A stretch of DNA of 64,000 nt from NCBI GenBank assembly GCA_948474755.1, contig CAOLHI010002541.1, positions 186,001 through 250,000 on the forward strand. The letters run 5' to 3'. This DNA is from Ctenosaura bakeri (lineage: Eukaryota > Chordata > Lepidosauria > Squamata > Iguanidae). The position numbers and the translations under genes were made by a program. Shown in pieces: positions 21,801 to 34,559 of this stretch (its first letter is position 1; every line of letters begins with the position of its first letter). The notes under the pieces are model-generated. The model ran no database searches, had not been told where the DNA came from, and saw only the letters and a program-made list of their open reading frames with translations.

Positions 21801-22920
21801 AATATATGGTCTTGTTAGATTTTTCTTCACAGTAACTTGTACTGTTGTTCCCTGCCATGACCGGGTAGTTCCTTTATAGGGAGTATAGTATGTTACATGA
21901 CTCAGCTTCCTAATACAAATGGCATATCCAGTTGTTATGTACTTTATTCTGCATCATCCCCTCTCTCATTGCTAAACTCTCTCTGGTACAGAGTTGTTTT
22001 TTCAGGTTAACAATGCATTGCTATTTGTAATTCTTGCAAAAATATATAGGACCAATAACACTATGTGGAACTTGTATATAGGGCCAGTAACACTATGTGG
22101 AATTCATTTACAGATCATGTGAGACTGACAACTTGGACACTGGATGCTATACAAACTGGATTCATAAGACATTTCAGTAGAAATGTCCTTCTGTTAGGGA
22201 AGATATTTGATGTTAGCTAGATTTATGTACCTTCTCTGGTAAAGGAGGCAAGTTACAAAAGAATGTTTTACCCATTTCAGATATGACAGACCAGACCTTT
22301 AAGAGTACACTTTAGTTTAGAATCTCCATTCAGCCTTATTTGACATACTTATCTATAAAATTTACTCTGTGGTGTTGTCTTCCACCGCTAGCCATTATAG
22401 ATCATAGAACAATAAATATTGTCTGTTTTTATAACTTTGTTCCCTGTCTGTTTATAAGACTAGTTGGACCAAGGTTAATGGAAGTCATTACCATAATTTC
22501 TGCATATATTTATCAGCAATCTCACCATAAATTCTTTCACTTCAGACAGTTAATTAAAACATCATGACCTTGAATGGGCCATGTGACTGTTTTGGCTTCT
22601 CTCTCTCAGAATTAAGTGCTGTCAGAGTGAAATAACAGTATGAAATGTGTAGATAGAGCATTTCTACTTCTAATGTGGTTGTTAAAGGTCTGTGAGCATA
22701 TATTTTTCTTGAACATTCTTACAAATCAGTTGGCAGGTTCACTATTGAAATGAAATTACTGAGTATTTCAGGTCTGTCTCACCATAACTTGTTGAACTCT
22801 ATAGAATACCAGAGTAGTATTTCTTGAATGATTTGAGGTATTATTTCTGTGGATCTAACTTTTCCAATAGTTAAAAAAACAAGCTTATCCATTTACAATT
22901 TTAAATGGATTTTTTTCTGA
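18812..22920. other. Intron 1, promoter-proximal part
   Basis: CpG-rich to about 19330, then mixed, then CpG-rich again near 19870-20180, then A+T-rich. GC-rich frames of up to 260 codons on the minus strand here have no recognisable domain. A short GT tract lies at about 19721-19736, and a MITE-like fragment at about 20940-21030. Confidence 0.55.
20023..20055 (+). promoter_or_regulatory. Second GC-box cluster in intron 1
   Basis: Three GGGCGGGG-type boxes occur in about 30 bases, in a CpG-rich patch from roughly 19870 to 20180, about 1.2 kb after exon 1. This looks like a downstream shoulder of the CpG island. It could be an alternative promoter or an enhancer, but no exon is seen there. 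Confidence 0.45.
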
Positions 22921-23070
22921 GGGGCCATAGCTTAGTGAGCGAATCCATGCTTTTGTGCTGATAGTTCCAGGTTCCATTATGAGCTGTAAACATTTCTGCC
23001 TTAGACCCTGAAGAGTTGCAGCCAATCTCTATTGACAGTGGACTTGTGGTCTAACTCAGTTTCCTATGGG
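22921..23070 (+). repeat. tRNA-derived SINE of a second family, copy 1
   Basis: tRNA-like head GGCCATAGCTTAGTGAGC with a B box AGTTCCAGGTTCC, then CCTGAAGAGTTGCAGCCA and GTGGTCTAACTCAGTTTCCT. This family (head, 'gagagttgcagccagtc'-type body, 'tctgactcag' tail) is widespread in squamates and differs from the ACA-tailed SINE. Confidence 0.65.
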
Positions 23071-24214
23071 CCTGTATATTTGCAGGGGGTGGAGAGAACT
23101 TTTGCCTTTGAGATACTCAGGAGAGCTGAATCTGTAGGTGCAAAGCCGTTATATGTCATCCCTTATGGTGCTATAGTCCGGAGCCACCTTAATTGGACAT
23201 AAACTGTATACTAGATTTCAGCAGTGCTTACTTCCAAGTGAGTGAGCTTCACATTTCCTTCCAAGCAAGCAAGTAGTCTTAATGAACAGTGTGTTAACTA
23301 AGCCAAATTGCCTGAGTTACATTATGTTTTCTTAGCAGGCATCTTGGCATGATGATCTTTGGCTGTTGGGAAGACAAGTTGGTTGGACTTGACCTTTTGG
23401 GCCCTCTCTAGCTGGAAACAAGCAGACAAAATGAGTGACCTTGGCAGCTATATGCATGCAATTTTACTTACTTCAGTTAGCTTTTTTTTTTCTCCTGCTT
23501 ACATTGGAGTTCGTAGTTGTTGGTTGATTCTTAGATGATTTTAAATTTTGAATTAATGTTGTTGTGATGATGCATAGTATAATATGAGTTGGCATAGCTA
23601 CAGCTGCATCCTTGCAAGACAGGTTGTTTCTGCAAAGCAGCCTGGTGACTGGTGTCGTATTTTAACAAGTTATGATTGCATACCAAATGTGTAGATCTGC
23701 ACTGACGTGGATAACTGATGTAAATGCATTTCATATGACATGTAAATTGTACTAAGAAAGCAGTAAGAATTGCAATCTGTGGTGAAATTAATAGATTGTT
23801 AGTAGTTAGGAATGTAAATCTTGTTTTGTTTTCACATGAAAAAAGTGAATATCCCAAAGATTTATGCTGAGTGGTTGAGCTTCTGAGAGTTTCTGCACAT
23901 TTCTTAATGGTTTTGCATACATTTGTACTTTTCAGGAAAAAAAATGCTTGTGCAAAACCATTATTTTTGTGTAAAAACATGTTTTGTGTGTAGAAAACAT
24001 TGTATTTGCATTAAACACTTGTTTTTAACTCAGAAACTTTTTTCATAAAGCACTTAGTAGGCAAGGGGGAAAATGCTGATCTTTTCATGCTCACTCAGGG
24101 ATGAAAAATCTCAATTATTTAACATTATTTTTGATGGGATGTCTCAATGTGTCAATGTCTTGATGTGATGTGACATGCTGTCTTCTCAAGGCTCAGAACA
24201 TTTGTGTGCCTACC

Positions 24215-24379
24215 TAACCTCCTTAGTGGTACAGCACATCACCTTGCGCACAGAAGGTGCCAGGTTCATTCTTCAGTTAGAGTGGAGAATTATGCCCTCA
24301 TAAAACCTTGCAAGTCAGTGTAGGTGCTGTTGAGCCAGATAGAGCAACAGTTTGATTTAGTATCAGGCAGCTTTTTATA
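24215..24379 (+). repeat. tRNA-derived SINE of the second family, copy 2
   Basis: CCTTAGTGGTACAGCACATC (A-box region), GGTGCCAGGTTCATTC (B box), AAGTCAGTGTAGGTGCTGTT, then TTTAGTATCAGGCAGCTTTT. It matches copy 1 in order of blocks and ends directly against the hAT element at 24388. Confidence 0.6.
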
Positions 24380-24387
24380 CTCTAAGA

Positions 24388-24895
24388 CAGAGCTTTCCAA
24401 ACTTTTCATATTGGTGGCATACTTTATAGTCATGCATCATTTCATGACACAGAAACTCAGTAGGTTATTCAGTAAGTGGAGGCAGTCCCTTCACCTGAGT
24501 CTGGCCTGCTGCCACCCTTGCTGGGGTCTTCCACAGCCTAGGGTAGTTGTGGTGGCAGACACAGCCCTTCACCTGGACCTGGCCTGCTGCCACCACCCTC
24601 ACCAGGATCTTCCTCAGCCCAGGGTGGCAGTGGCAGGAGAGGCAGCCGTTCCTACCTGAACCTGGCTTGCTGCAACCACCACCTTTGCCGGGGTCTTCCT
24701 TGGCCCAGGGTGGTAACAACCAGACAGGCAGCCCCTACACCTGGCCCTGGCCCACTGCTGCCCACGCTGGGGTCTACCTCAGCCCAGGGTGGTGGCGGCA
24801 GAGAGGCAGCCCCCCATCTGTTACATTCATGTGGCACACCTACACGCTGCAGCTGACACACTAACATGTTCCAACACACAGTTTGGAAAACTCTG
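24388..24895. mobile_element. Non-autonomous hAT-like transposon with internal minisatellite
   Basis: Inverted ends CAGAGCTTTCCAAACTTTTC and CAGTTTGGAAAACTCTG, flanked by CTCTAAGA (24380-24387) and ATTTAAGA (24896-24903), six of eight bases alike, as expected of an old 8-bp hAT target duplication. The middle is a tandem array (24485-24812). No transposase frame is seen. Confidence 0.72.
24485..24812 (+). repeat. Minisatellite, about four units of about 82 bp
   Basis: Each unit runs roughly CCTTCACCTGGNCCTGGCC, TGCTGCCAC, GGGGTCTTCC, CAGCCCAGGGTGG, then GGCAG. The units are diverged. They explain the GC-rich open frames on both strands. Confidence 0.75.
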
Positions 24896-25464
24896 ATTTA
24901 AGAGAAGCTATATGTATTTTTCAGCGTGATATGGGAAAACAAAATGCAAAATCTTCAACACTGGCATCATTTTCCAGCAGACAAATAAATAAATGGAAAA
25001 ATAAAATAAAATGCATTTTTGTCTGAAGCTTTAAAACTTGAATTCAGGGTTTGGAGGGATTTGGACTGGCCATGGGATCAAGGGCTACACAGGACTGTCA
25101 GTAATGCAAGATGCATGATTCCTGTCCCTGACTTAATTTTTAGCTAGAGACCGTGCAAGCTGACTGAAGTTCTTCCTGTGGGAGAGGACCCTTGCTCTAG
25201 TGGCTGCTAGGCATTTCATGTGTTTTGCGTCTTTTGTTTAGGTAGTGGTTCAGCATATCCTTTAAAAGCAGTCCTATGCTAGTTTACATACTTCAAACAA
25301 GATCATCATTCCTTTGATTTGGCAACAAGTTACTTTTTTCTATAACATTCCTTCTTTTTCATTTCATGCAAACAATGAAAAGTTTTCATTGAAATAAGTG
25401 AACTTCATACGTTAATCCAAGAACTAAAGTGTTTCTTGTTTCTTCATGCTTTTTTCCCCCATTG

Positions 25465-25814
25465 CAGTCAGCCCTCCACATTTGCAGGTTTCACTTTTGC
25501 AGATTTGATTATTCACGGGTTATTTGCTGTCACCTCTGCTGCCTCCCTATGCCATTTTTAATAGGGACTGAAAGCCCTGTGAGGCTAGAATACTGAGAAT
25601 GAGGCTTTTAAGTCCCTATTAAAAATGGTGTGGTGGCAGTCAGCCCCACCAGCCAGCCACTTTCACCCTGTGAAGGAACCCTGGTGCCTCAAGAAATCCA
25701 TGGTGGGTTGAATGTGGTGTTAAATTTGGTTTGGGAGGGCACAGAGTTATTCACAGTTTTCCCACTTTCACAGAGGTCCTGTACCCGTCCCTAGCAAATG
25801 TGGAGGGAGGACTG
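25465..25814. mobile_element. Tigger-like non-autonomous transposon, shorter subfamily
   Basis: 350 bp with inverted ends CAGTCAGCCCTCCACATTTG and CAAATGTGGAGGGAGGACTG. TA follows the right end, while the left side has TG (one base changed). An inner inverted repeat pairs CCATTTTTAATAGGGACT with AGTCCCTATTAAAAATGG. Ends resemble the element at 9370, but the body differs. Confidence 0.78.
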
Positions 25815-26631
25815 TAATTGCATTCTAGAAGAAAACTATGAGTAATTTCAGTAAATTTCTTCCTGCTGCAAGAAAAGTTTTGAAAACTGTACAACTTTTG
25901 AAGAATATTTGTAGTTTTGCACTTAATCTGTGTAAGGGTTTTTGGGTGTGGAAAGCAGTGTTTCCTGAACAGCATTTTCTGCAGAGAAAATATTTCTGAA
26001 CAGAAAGTGCTGCTTCATATGCAGAAAATTCCTATATTTGAGGATTTGTTCCCCACAAAATTTATACATTTTTCCACAGAAAACAGGATTTTCTGCACAA
26101 AAAACAGTACTTCTATGCTCAAATATTACTTTTTGGGGAAAATGATGTTTTCTGTACTGCTGTTTTTTGTACAAAGAAACATGTGTCAATTTTTCACAAT
26201 ATAACTCTGGAGGTATGAAGATTCTTGCCAAACTAGGAATCTCTTCATCATGATTTTCTGACACTAGACAAATGCTTTTCTGACCATTTTCCAAGTATCG
26301 TTGAATATTCTTCCTGTCCATACTTCGTGCATTGTCTATTGTGTGCAGCAGTTGGTGAATGTTCTCCAGGACTGAAAAAAGGTAAACATTATGTTTTGCA
26401 GTGGGTTATTTTTTACTAGTTAAATAAAAAGACTAACTGAAAATTAGAACAGATTAGTAAAGTATTTATGGCCATTATGGACCTTAATTAATGCAGTGCT
26501 TTTCTATAGTCTGTTTTTTTTTCCAGTCAACAAAAATATAAGAAACTTGCTCAGTGATACGTAATTCAGCATTTTTTACAATAAGTGGAGACAGCTCTTC
26601 AGAATTCCAGATGAAGGGTGGGGACTTTCCT

Positions 26632-26697
26632 GATTCTACCCAGAGATAGCCTAGGATTTCCTGCATGCAGTGTATGAGCTCACCTGCTGAGCTATGG
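26632..26697 (-). repeat. tRNA-like SINE head fragment
   Basis: On the minus strand it reads CCATAGCTCAGCAGGTGAGC, ATACACTGCATGCAGGAAAT, a tRNA-like A box and adjoining sequence resembling the second tRNA-SINE family. It is not a functional tRNA, as no complete cloverleaf is visible. Confidence 0.5.
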
Positions 26698-27769
26698 GTT
26701 TGTTTTTGTTTTTCTTAGTTACAATGCAAGTGACTCCTTCTGTAGAGCTAAAAGGTATATTTTTCTTTGCTAATAATTTATATAATGCTTGCTTTCTTTT
26801 ACCTTGACAAGAATGCTCATCAAAATAAAGATTACTTGACCTTTTGATTTATAGTGGTTATAAGTGCTAGCGCAGCGTTTCTTCCTGTGAATGAGAACTT
26901 CTGTTTCCCAAATATGCTGTGGACCTCCTGTTCACTAAGAAGCTAGGAAACATTTCATTTGCACATCCTCACAGAATGTGCAGACCCATCCCAGTTCCTG
27001 TACTGAATGGACAAGGCAATGATTATTGCAGGCTGTGTTTAAAGCTGTAAATTGGGCTGATAATTTCCTCCCCAGGAACTGACAGTCTGAAATGGAGAAT
27101 CCACCATTCATGGGTGGACAATTTGATGCTTGGAAAAGTTACTTTTTGGACTGCAACCCAAAAAATACCCAAGTCAAAATACCCAATACCAGAAGCTGTG
27201 GTCCAAAAGCAAAACAAAACAAAAACTTCTAAGACTGAAATAATTCAGTTTTTCTTGGCACAGAAGCTACTTAGCTTTTATGATAAGGATTCAGTATTAC
27301 AGTTCACTAGGATGAAAAAGATTTTGTATTTTAAGTCTCTGGCTTTTTGCTACGGGTAACTTTCTTTGAAGTTGCTAGTTGTTCCATTCCTGTGCCCATT
27401 GATCTATTATTCTTTAAGATATTTAATGCAGTTTGCATTGATGGAACATAGGCATATAGAAGTGATATGCAATAACATTGATTGTGGATTTCTGCACATG
27501 TAAGGTGAGACATAATTAAATCAAATAGCCCTAAGAGCAAATAAGGATGAACTGAAACCTTGACTTTCTTATTCCAGTATAAGATAAAAGACTCCAATTT
27601 TTCTGTAAACTGGTTATTCCCTTGCCACCTACTCTTACTCTTACCAGAATAGTTAATTTTCATAAAGGCATGCAGTACAGTGACACTTGGATTTCAATTT
27701 CTCACCTACCACCTTCAAAAGTCATTCACACAGACACATACATATATATATGGGGGGGGGCAAATACCT

Positions 27770-27965
27770 TGGAGGCCCCAGTGCCTGTCTGATCTTGGAA
27801 GCTAAGTAGGGTCAGGCATGGTTAGTACCTGAATGGAGGACTTGCCAAGGAATACCAGGTACTGTAGGCGATATTTCAAAAGAAGTCAGCGGTGAGCCAC
27901 TTCTGAGTATTCCTTTTCTAAGAAAACCTTATGAAACAAATCACTGGGTGACTAGTATGCACATA
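27770..27965 (+). repeat. 5S-rRNA-derived SINE, copy with 5S head
   Basis: TGTCTGATCTTGGAAGCTAA and GTAGGGTCAGGCATGGTTAG match the internal promoter of 5S rRNA (A box to C box). They are followed by the SINE body ACCAGGTACTGTAGGCGATA and tail CTAAGAAAACCTTATGAAAC. This is a SINE3-type element, not a 5S gene: the 5' part of 5S is truncated and the 3' part is unrelated. Confidence 0.85.
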
Positions 27966-28159
27966 CATAACTCTGCATAAATCAGATATCTAATCATGTA
28001 AGTTGATAATTGTTTTACAATCTTGCTATACTAGTTGTAAACTTTTCATTATTTTTCGTTTTTTATGAAGAAAAAAGATCAATTTATAAAGTTAGGAAAG
28101 CAGCCTAAAATGTAAAATAAAACCTCTCAAACTGCCCCCAAAGAGTATTTTGTACTCTA

Positions 28160-28196
<37 letters not shown>
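28160..28196 (+). repeat. (AAT)n microsatellite
   Basis: About twelve AAT units followed by A-rich sequence. Confidence 0.92.
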
Positions 28197-28202
<6 letters not shown>

Positions 28203-29861
28203 CCCCTAGCAAGTGAATGTTACTCATCAAATGCAAAAACAAAACAAAACTACAATTCTTCCACCTTTATACTTGCCTTGACCTGGTCCAAAATCCAAAG
28301 CACACAGAGAAATCTGAAAATGCTTTAAAAAGATACCCAGTTTAAGCTCTGGCAAATCTCCATGAAAAGGAAAAATGCATACCCACTCTGCATACTTTTT
28401 TTTCTGTTCCCTTATACAGATTTGTTCTTAATGTATCTAGTAAAGTGAATAAAGTACATTTAAACACAGAGTTACAACGTATTCATTTTAGCGTGTGCAG
28501 TGTAGCAAATGTTAGAATCCTGCCTGGTGTTAATCCATTTTGCAGATGAATCTTTTAACTAGTTCTCAATATGCCTCTGGGGAACAATGGATCTTCAAAA
28601 CGATTTACGCCTGACTGACTATTGTGAAAACATAATTTGCAGCAGGAAATAAGAGGAAATGTAAAAATAGCTAAGGTGGGGTACAGGGCATCAGGACAGA
28701 TATATAGACAAACATCAGAGGGGGGCTACAACTTGTGCTATGCCGTCAGGACTATGGAACACACAATAACACAGGAAGCAGCTGTTAGTTAGGTAACCCC
28801 AACCTAAGTAGAGAGGACTTTCATACTCTTTCCTGTGCAGTAGCCATTCTGGGTGGGTTCAGTCCAGAACTGGACAAATATTTCATTTCAAGATTTTCCA
28901 GATGTTTCTAGAACAAAATGTTCCTGGTTCTAATTTGGTCACTCCTCATAGTGGAAAACTCCTACATAATACATAGATTTCAGTTGCTTAAGAACAAATT
29001 AGACAATAATAGTAGATACCAATTGTACCTGTGCTGCCTCTTTCTTGTAACATGCCAAACAAATAATGCTTTATGGGATACTATACTTTGTGCCTCCATG
29101 TCACCAGTTCAGGTGATAAATATGGAATGAATGGAGGACACATTGTGTGATGTCATCATAGTATATGGTCCAGTGCCAGTCCAAGAGATTTTGATTCCTG
29201 AGCCAGAACAGCAAACAGGCACAGTTCCCTACTCTTATCTCTTTAGACTGAGGAAGTCAGGGTTCTTTGGCATTTGTCAGCAGACTTGTGTCTGTTTGGA
29301 AGTCCTTCTCATCATCTTCTGGTTACCTGTGCTCCCATCTTAGGATCAATGGTATAGTCCAAAGAGGCAGAATTAGGATGCTTCATCTAAATACATCTGA
29401 GTATTGGACTGTCAGGATATTTTAACATGGGAGAATGAGCAGGCAGCCTAGTAGTCTTTTATGCTATTTTATTGAAAAGAGTATACATACACACAGTTCT
29501 CTTTGGGGAAGAACACAGACTTCTCATTGCCCAGGCACATATCTTATATATTGTGACTTTATACTTACATTTCATGTAATGCATACTCATCTTACCTCAT
29601 ATTAGCATCTTCAGATTCTTTCATATTCCTCTTAGCACACATTAATTAAGAGGCAGCTATATGATCTAACCCTTGTAGGAAATTGAACCTCTATATGCCT
29701 TCTATGTGGGTCAAGCGCATAGCCATCTGTAACATTACAGACATCCATGGAAAATAAAGTACATGGTAGCCAAGGTAAATGCCACAAACACCTCATTCTA
29801 GTCCCTAGCATTAAAACTCACACACTAATAATAAATTAAATAATATACTATGTTTGTGTGA

Positions 29862-29915
29862 TGGTCAAAATTAGCTGCCTAAGGCAGCCACCTCACTGTA
29901 ATGGTAGGGCTGGTC
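29862..29915. repeat. DNA-transposon end fragment
   Basis: GCTGCCTAAGGCAGCCACC plus CTCACTGTAATGGTAGGGCT; related in reverse to the remnant at 10465. It directly precedes the foldback MITE at 29940. Confidence 0.4.
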
Positions 29916-29939
29916 CTTGCTTTAAATCAGTGTGGGAAT

Positions 29940-30048
29940 TGTGCAGACCTCCAGATATTTTGGGAGTGCAATTCTCAGTGTTCCTCACCTTTGGCTGTAG
30001 CAGCTAGGAATTGCAGTTCAACAACATCTGGCACAATTCCAAGCTACA
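29940..30048. repeat. Foldback MITE, 'AACAACATCTGG' family
   Basis: Arms CCTCCAGATATTTTGGGAG and CAGTTCAACAACATCTGG around CACCTTTGGCTGTAGCAGC. Diverged relatives occur at about 33577-33660, 41567-41660, 59550-59612 and 63590-63690. The pattern (inverted 'agatgttttggactacaa' arms) is a common hAT-like foldback in lizard genomes. Confidence 0.55.
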
Positions 30049-30299
30049 CTTTAAATATTGAGAAAGAGAGAATAAAGAGACACAGTAGCCTAACTAGAGT
30101 AGATTCATTGAATTAATGAGATTTGCACAACATGCAGCACTTAATTCAGTAGGGCTAATCTAGCTGAAACTAGTATTTGGATTTAGGCCAGTATGCTCTT
30201 TCATCAAGTCTGTATAACCCAAATGTTACTGGTATATATAAGTGTTTCAGTTACAGGTGGTCAGAAGATAGGCTACAATCTATGAATTAGTGTTTGTTG

Positions 30300-30390
30300 A
30301 ATTACCTCGTAGTGTCTGCTGGTTGCTGGGACCCTTGCCAAGAATGTACATTAGATGGATCCTCATCTGATCCAGCAAGGTGCTTCTTAG
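30300..30390 (+). repeat. CR1-like or SINE 3'-tail fragment
   Basis: TTAGATGGATCCTCATCTGA and TCCAGCAAGGTGCTTCTTAG resemble the 'gatggacc...ctgatccagcagggctcttctta' tail seen in reptile CR1/SINE elements. Short and diverged. Confidence 0.35.
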
Positions 30391-31920
30391 GAAAAAGAAG
30401 CGCATACTCAGCATTACTCAAGAAAGATTAATTCTGCTTTAATTAAGATCCATGATCAAGAAATCCTTTTCTATACTCTTGCTTTGTAATTTAGTGGACT
30501 ATGATAATTTCCAGTAGAACAGCACCAGCAAGAGTAAAACTGTAGACTATATAGAGAGAAAAAATTCACCCCTCCCCACCTTTTTTAATAAAAAAGAGAA
30601 TACAGCATGCAAGACATTATGGTCATTTGGTGATAGCTGTGGTGTAAAAATAATGGAACTAAATGGGTTCCTAGAAAGAGAGGGAGATGGGTAGGGGGCG
30701 GGGAGACAAAATGAGAAGCTTTTGTCCACATGCAAAGCATAGGACTAAAGAGGAGTATTATTTTCCTTTGCTTCATTAAAGCAAAATTCCTTGTAAAATA
30801 TCATACATATTCTTGATAATATGGTATAGTTTCTGGAAACTAATCATAGTTCTTAGCAGACAGAAGCTGAAATGTGATATTACTGGTGTGTCAGCTAAAT
30901 CATACATGGCTGTTGGAAAGCTTTTTCCAAATCCTGTTGATTTTTTGCAAAGTGCTGACATCTTGTCCTTAAGTTTAAAATCTTTTAGGCATTTATTCTC
31001 AATAAGTTAATATGAAGCTGGCATTCAAGAAATACAGATCTGTATTTCTGTATATTGAAAGGCTCATGTATCCCGAAGCCAACCATCAAGAAGCAGTGAT
31101 TCTCATACTCTCTGCATTCCTCCGTCTGATGCTTGACTTCCTCTGTGCTGGAATGCCGGCCTCTCTGTTAGGTGCATTTCATGCCGTACATTTTGACTTC
31201 TTATGTACAAAGAATGTAGTTTGCAGTAAATCAGAATCTCTTAGATGAATCAGGTTTCAGCTTTATGGGTAGCTGAAAACAACAATATGGGGGTACATTT
31301 TGTAACCTCCATTTAAAAGGAAGAAGAGTAAGAATATTTACATTCTGAATAAAGGAGTAGGACTTTGTTGTGGCCTTAATTCCGGGAGATATCACTAAAA
31401 TTGTGAGGGGGCTGTTACATACCTATGCAAAGGCTTCTACCTTAGTGAGGGCTTCAACAGCACAGATTTTCTGCTTGCATGAAAGTCCCTGTGTGTGCTC
31501 ATCTGTGCATGTATAGGAGTTTCTTTCATATGTTCAACAGAAAGTATGGACAATGAAGCATAGCCAGAGGGATGCACTGACATCAGGGGCATAGTTATTT
31601 TGTTGAGTTCTGCTTCTCATTCCCCCTCCTATTCAGGGAACACATGGTAGTTAATTCCTGAAAGAGATTACACATACTGGTCATGAAAGAAGCATTAGGT
31701 ATGTCAGTGCAGAGACGGCATCTTACAAAGTCTAATCCTCGTAGAAACCTCAGTTTGAGCTTTTGCCCCATTAAACTCCTCAAATATACTCTGTCTTATA
31801 CTCACCTTTGCAGTGATACAATTCGCCCTTGGGGCAGGAAAAGACAACGTGATGCGGGTTAGGCACCATGGCCTTCTCCTGTGGTGCTAACTCCACATGT
31901 CCTTGGCTCATGTAAGAGGG

Positions 31921-32115
31921 CCAGGCCTAATGCAGTGGTTAAATGGTGGTACTGCAGCCACAGTGAGTTCAAGCCTGCCAGGCTCCAAGTTGACTCAGCC
32001 GTCCATCCTTGTTAAAATGAGTTCTCAGCTTGTTGGGGGGCAATTAGCCAGCACATTGTAAATTGCTTAGGGAGTGCTTAGCACTGATAAGTAGTATAGA
32101 AATGTAACTGCTATT
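31921..32115 (+). repeat. Sauria SINE
   Basis: GCAGTGGTTAAATGGTGGTA (tRNA-like A-box region), GAGTTCAAGCCTGCCAGG (B box), AGTTGACTCAGCCGTCCATC, GTTGGGGGGCAATTAGCCAG, then TGTAAATTGCTTAGGGAGTG and the BovB-like tail GTAGTATAGAAATGTAACTG. This family is confined to squamates, so it supports the host call. A 5-bp AGAGG on both sides may be a partial target duplication. Confidence 0.85.
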
Positions 32116-33576
32116 AGAGGCACGTACTGTTCTTTCTCCCATGAATCTGTCATGCATAACTTTATATAAACCAAGAGTGTTGAATGTGTGGCCCATAGGC
32201 GACATATGGTTACCAGCACCTTTCTGATGTTTCTCAGTTCCCTAAACCAGGAATGCTAAGTCTGCTGCCATAGTTTCCATTTTAAAGTCCACTGGATTTC
32301 CCAACTCCTCAGAAAATATGAAAAAAAATCAGTCAAAAATTGGCCCAATGCTAAGAACTAGAGTTCCAGTCACTTTGATGTAGGCATGCAGATTAGTGCT
32401 TTGCAAAGTCTTGATATCCAATCACTTTGGAGGTATATTATGTTCCTCCTCTTGGATTCACACTTCAGTGCTCAAAACCAAGCCGCAAAGATTGTAAAGA
32501 TAGGAGAAAGAATTTGCTGTTATTTTTTCATTAAGCCAAGTATGGCAGCACACAATTTGAATTAGGGCTGTTAACATTGAAGTATGGGGTAGAGTAAAAA
32601 AAAAAAAAATTCTGGCAAAAAAAAATCTCTTCTTTGTCCCTCTGCAACTGCCAGTAGCCATGGGGAGGGAGAAACAAAATTACTGTAATATTCAGACAGT
32701 GAATGAAACACAGCATAGCAGCTGTTATGCCTGTATATTTGTTAATCTGCACAGTGTTTGTTGTCTCTGATCTTACAGCCAGACCTATAATTGCTGCTTT
32801 TGGACCGCTGACCTTTCCCATGCCTTCAGTATTGAAGAATTGGGAGGGAAAAATGGGGGCTATGCCAGAATTAGCAAGATACATACCTTAGTTTTCTCCT
32901 TCATCCTTAGAGACATATAATATGTGTTTACTTCCCTCAAGGCTATGGTGTGCTGAGTTGCATTTTTTTGGTTTTACATGCTGGCCCTTAATCTTGAATG
33001 TAATGTTATTCATTAGGCATGTTTCAGATTCTTTGGATCTTTAATCATTGACTGTCAAGCCCATCCCCAGTTAAGTCCTGCAGGGAGGGGAGTTCTTTTC
33101 TTTCTTCTGCAATGTAGATCTGAATAATAGCAAAAGGTCTACATCCTCCAAAAAGTCATTCCAGTGAACATTATATTATCTTCAGTGAATACCTATATGA
33201 TGCTGGTTATCAAAGCTAACATAAGACGTTGATCATATTTTAAGCAATATTTTGTTACAAAGTTTCCATTTGTTTGCTCCCTTCATTCCAAGATTGAGAA
33301 CCAGTGATTTCTCTCCTGAAGCCATTGCTGAATTCTTGGTTTGGCATAGAAATAGCAATAAAAACAACTGTTATCCATTATAGATGTCGGCTTTCGAAAT
33401 GAGGTCTCCACCCCAACCACAAGAGTATTTTTTTAAAAGAGAGCTAAGATGTAAGGAGATAGGACAGATAAAGGTAAAAATAAAAGATAAAAAGGAGTTT
33501 TGCTATCAGAGACTTTGTTTATCCAAAGTGTGCTTATACTCCAACTTCCCCCCAAAACCAAATGACCTCTAGATAT

Positions 33577-33660
33577 TTTGAATTCCAATGATCCCTAGCC
33601 ATTGATCATGTCAGCTGCCTTAATGGAAATAGTAGTTGAAAACATCTGGAGGGGACTAGG
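33577..33660. repeat. Foldback MITE fragment, 'AACATCTGG' family
   Basis: GATATTTTGAATTCCAATGA and GTAGTTGAAAACATCTGGAG are inverted arms as in the element at 29940. Confidence 0.45.
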
Positions 33661-33689
33661 GTTCATACCATCAAACAATAGTATAGACA

Positions 33690-33840
33690 GGCCTAAATTC
33701 TGTTCTTACTCCTGATTAGAGTAAACCCATTCAACCAATGGGATGTACTTACATGTTGAGTCACCATTCAACAATTCATTGAATAGGTGTACTCTAGTTG
33801 GAACTAGTCAACAGGATGCTGGCCACAGCGTAGTAAGATA
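33690..33840. repeat. Short palindromic MITE, 'AATCAATGGG' family
   Basis: AGAGTAAACCCATTCAACCA and CATTGAATAGGTGTACTCTA are inverted arms. Same family as the fragment at 13310. Confidence 0.5.
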
Positions 33841-34559
33841 CTGAGGTATTTTCTGGAGGCAAAGGGGAGCACCTGACTAATTATTTCTCATACTACTTAA
33901 GAGCAGTCTTGTCTTAAAATGTAACTGCCAGCTGCTACTTTCAGTCCTAGTATTGGGTAATATTTCTAATTGATTGGATGCAGTTTTTATAATGACTTTA
34001 TATAGCCATTCTTCAAAAGTTTTTTGAAAAGCTTGATTGGCACAACATTTTCAGATAAATGTTCCAAGTATTTAACCTGAACAATATGTAAATGAATCAT
34101 AAGCTCATTAATTCTGACATACAGCTTAAAACAACATAAAGGAAGTTTGGAATTCAATAAAATATCTTACCAGAAGTGTAACACTGTGTAATTCACTCAT
34201 CCATGTGTGCATTCCTTGGATAACATGTGAGGCAAAGAATGATTTCCATACAGCTTTTCAAGATCCAGTATGTGAACCTGGACACTTCTCCCCTACCCAC
34301 TGAATTTTGATTGCTTTATTTCTTTAGGCTGTAAGTGTACAAGACAAAATCCATTGAGAAGTCTCACATGGAATGTATAAGGACATGAAACAATAGCAAT
34401 GTCAGAAAATTGGCATATGGAGTTCTCCAGGTCACTTATCATCTGGAGGATTTACAAAAATCTTCTGTCATAAATAATAATATATTATCTTTGTTTATAC
34501 AGTGCCTACAAATAAGTGGTGACCAAAGAGCATATTTAAAACAGGGATTCTTCTGATAT

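Noticed and set aside
23531..23980. 149-codon minus-strand frame
   Set aside because: Composition is like chance A+T-rich frames. No domain, no homology recognised.
26632..26697. Possible tRNA gene on the minus strand
   Set aside because: Only an A-box-like head is present. No complete cloverleaf or terminator, and it matches a SINE head.
27770..27890. Possible 5S rRNA gene
   Set aside because: Only the promoter-like middle of 5S is present and it runs into a SINE body, so it is a 5S-derived SINE.
32180..32270. Possible hAT left end (GAGTGTTGAATGTGTGGCCC)
   Set aside because: Looks suggestive, but no matching right end or duplication was found.
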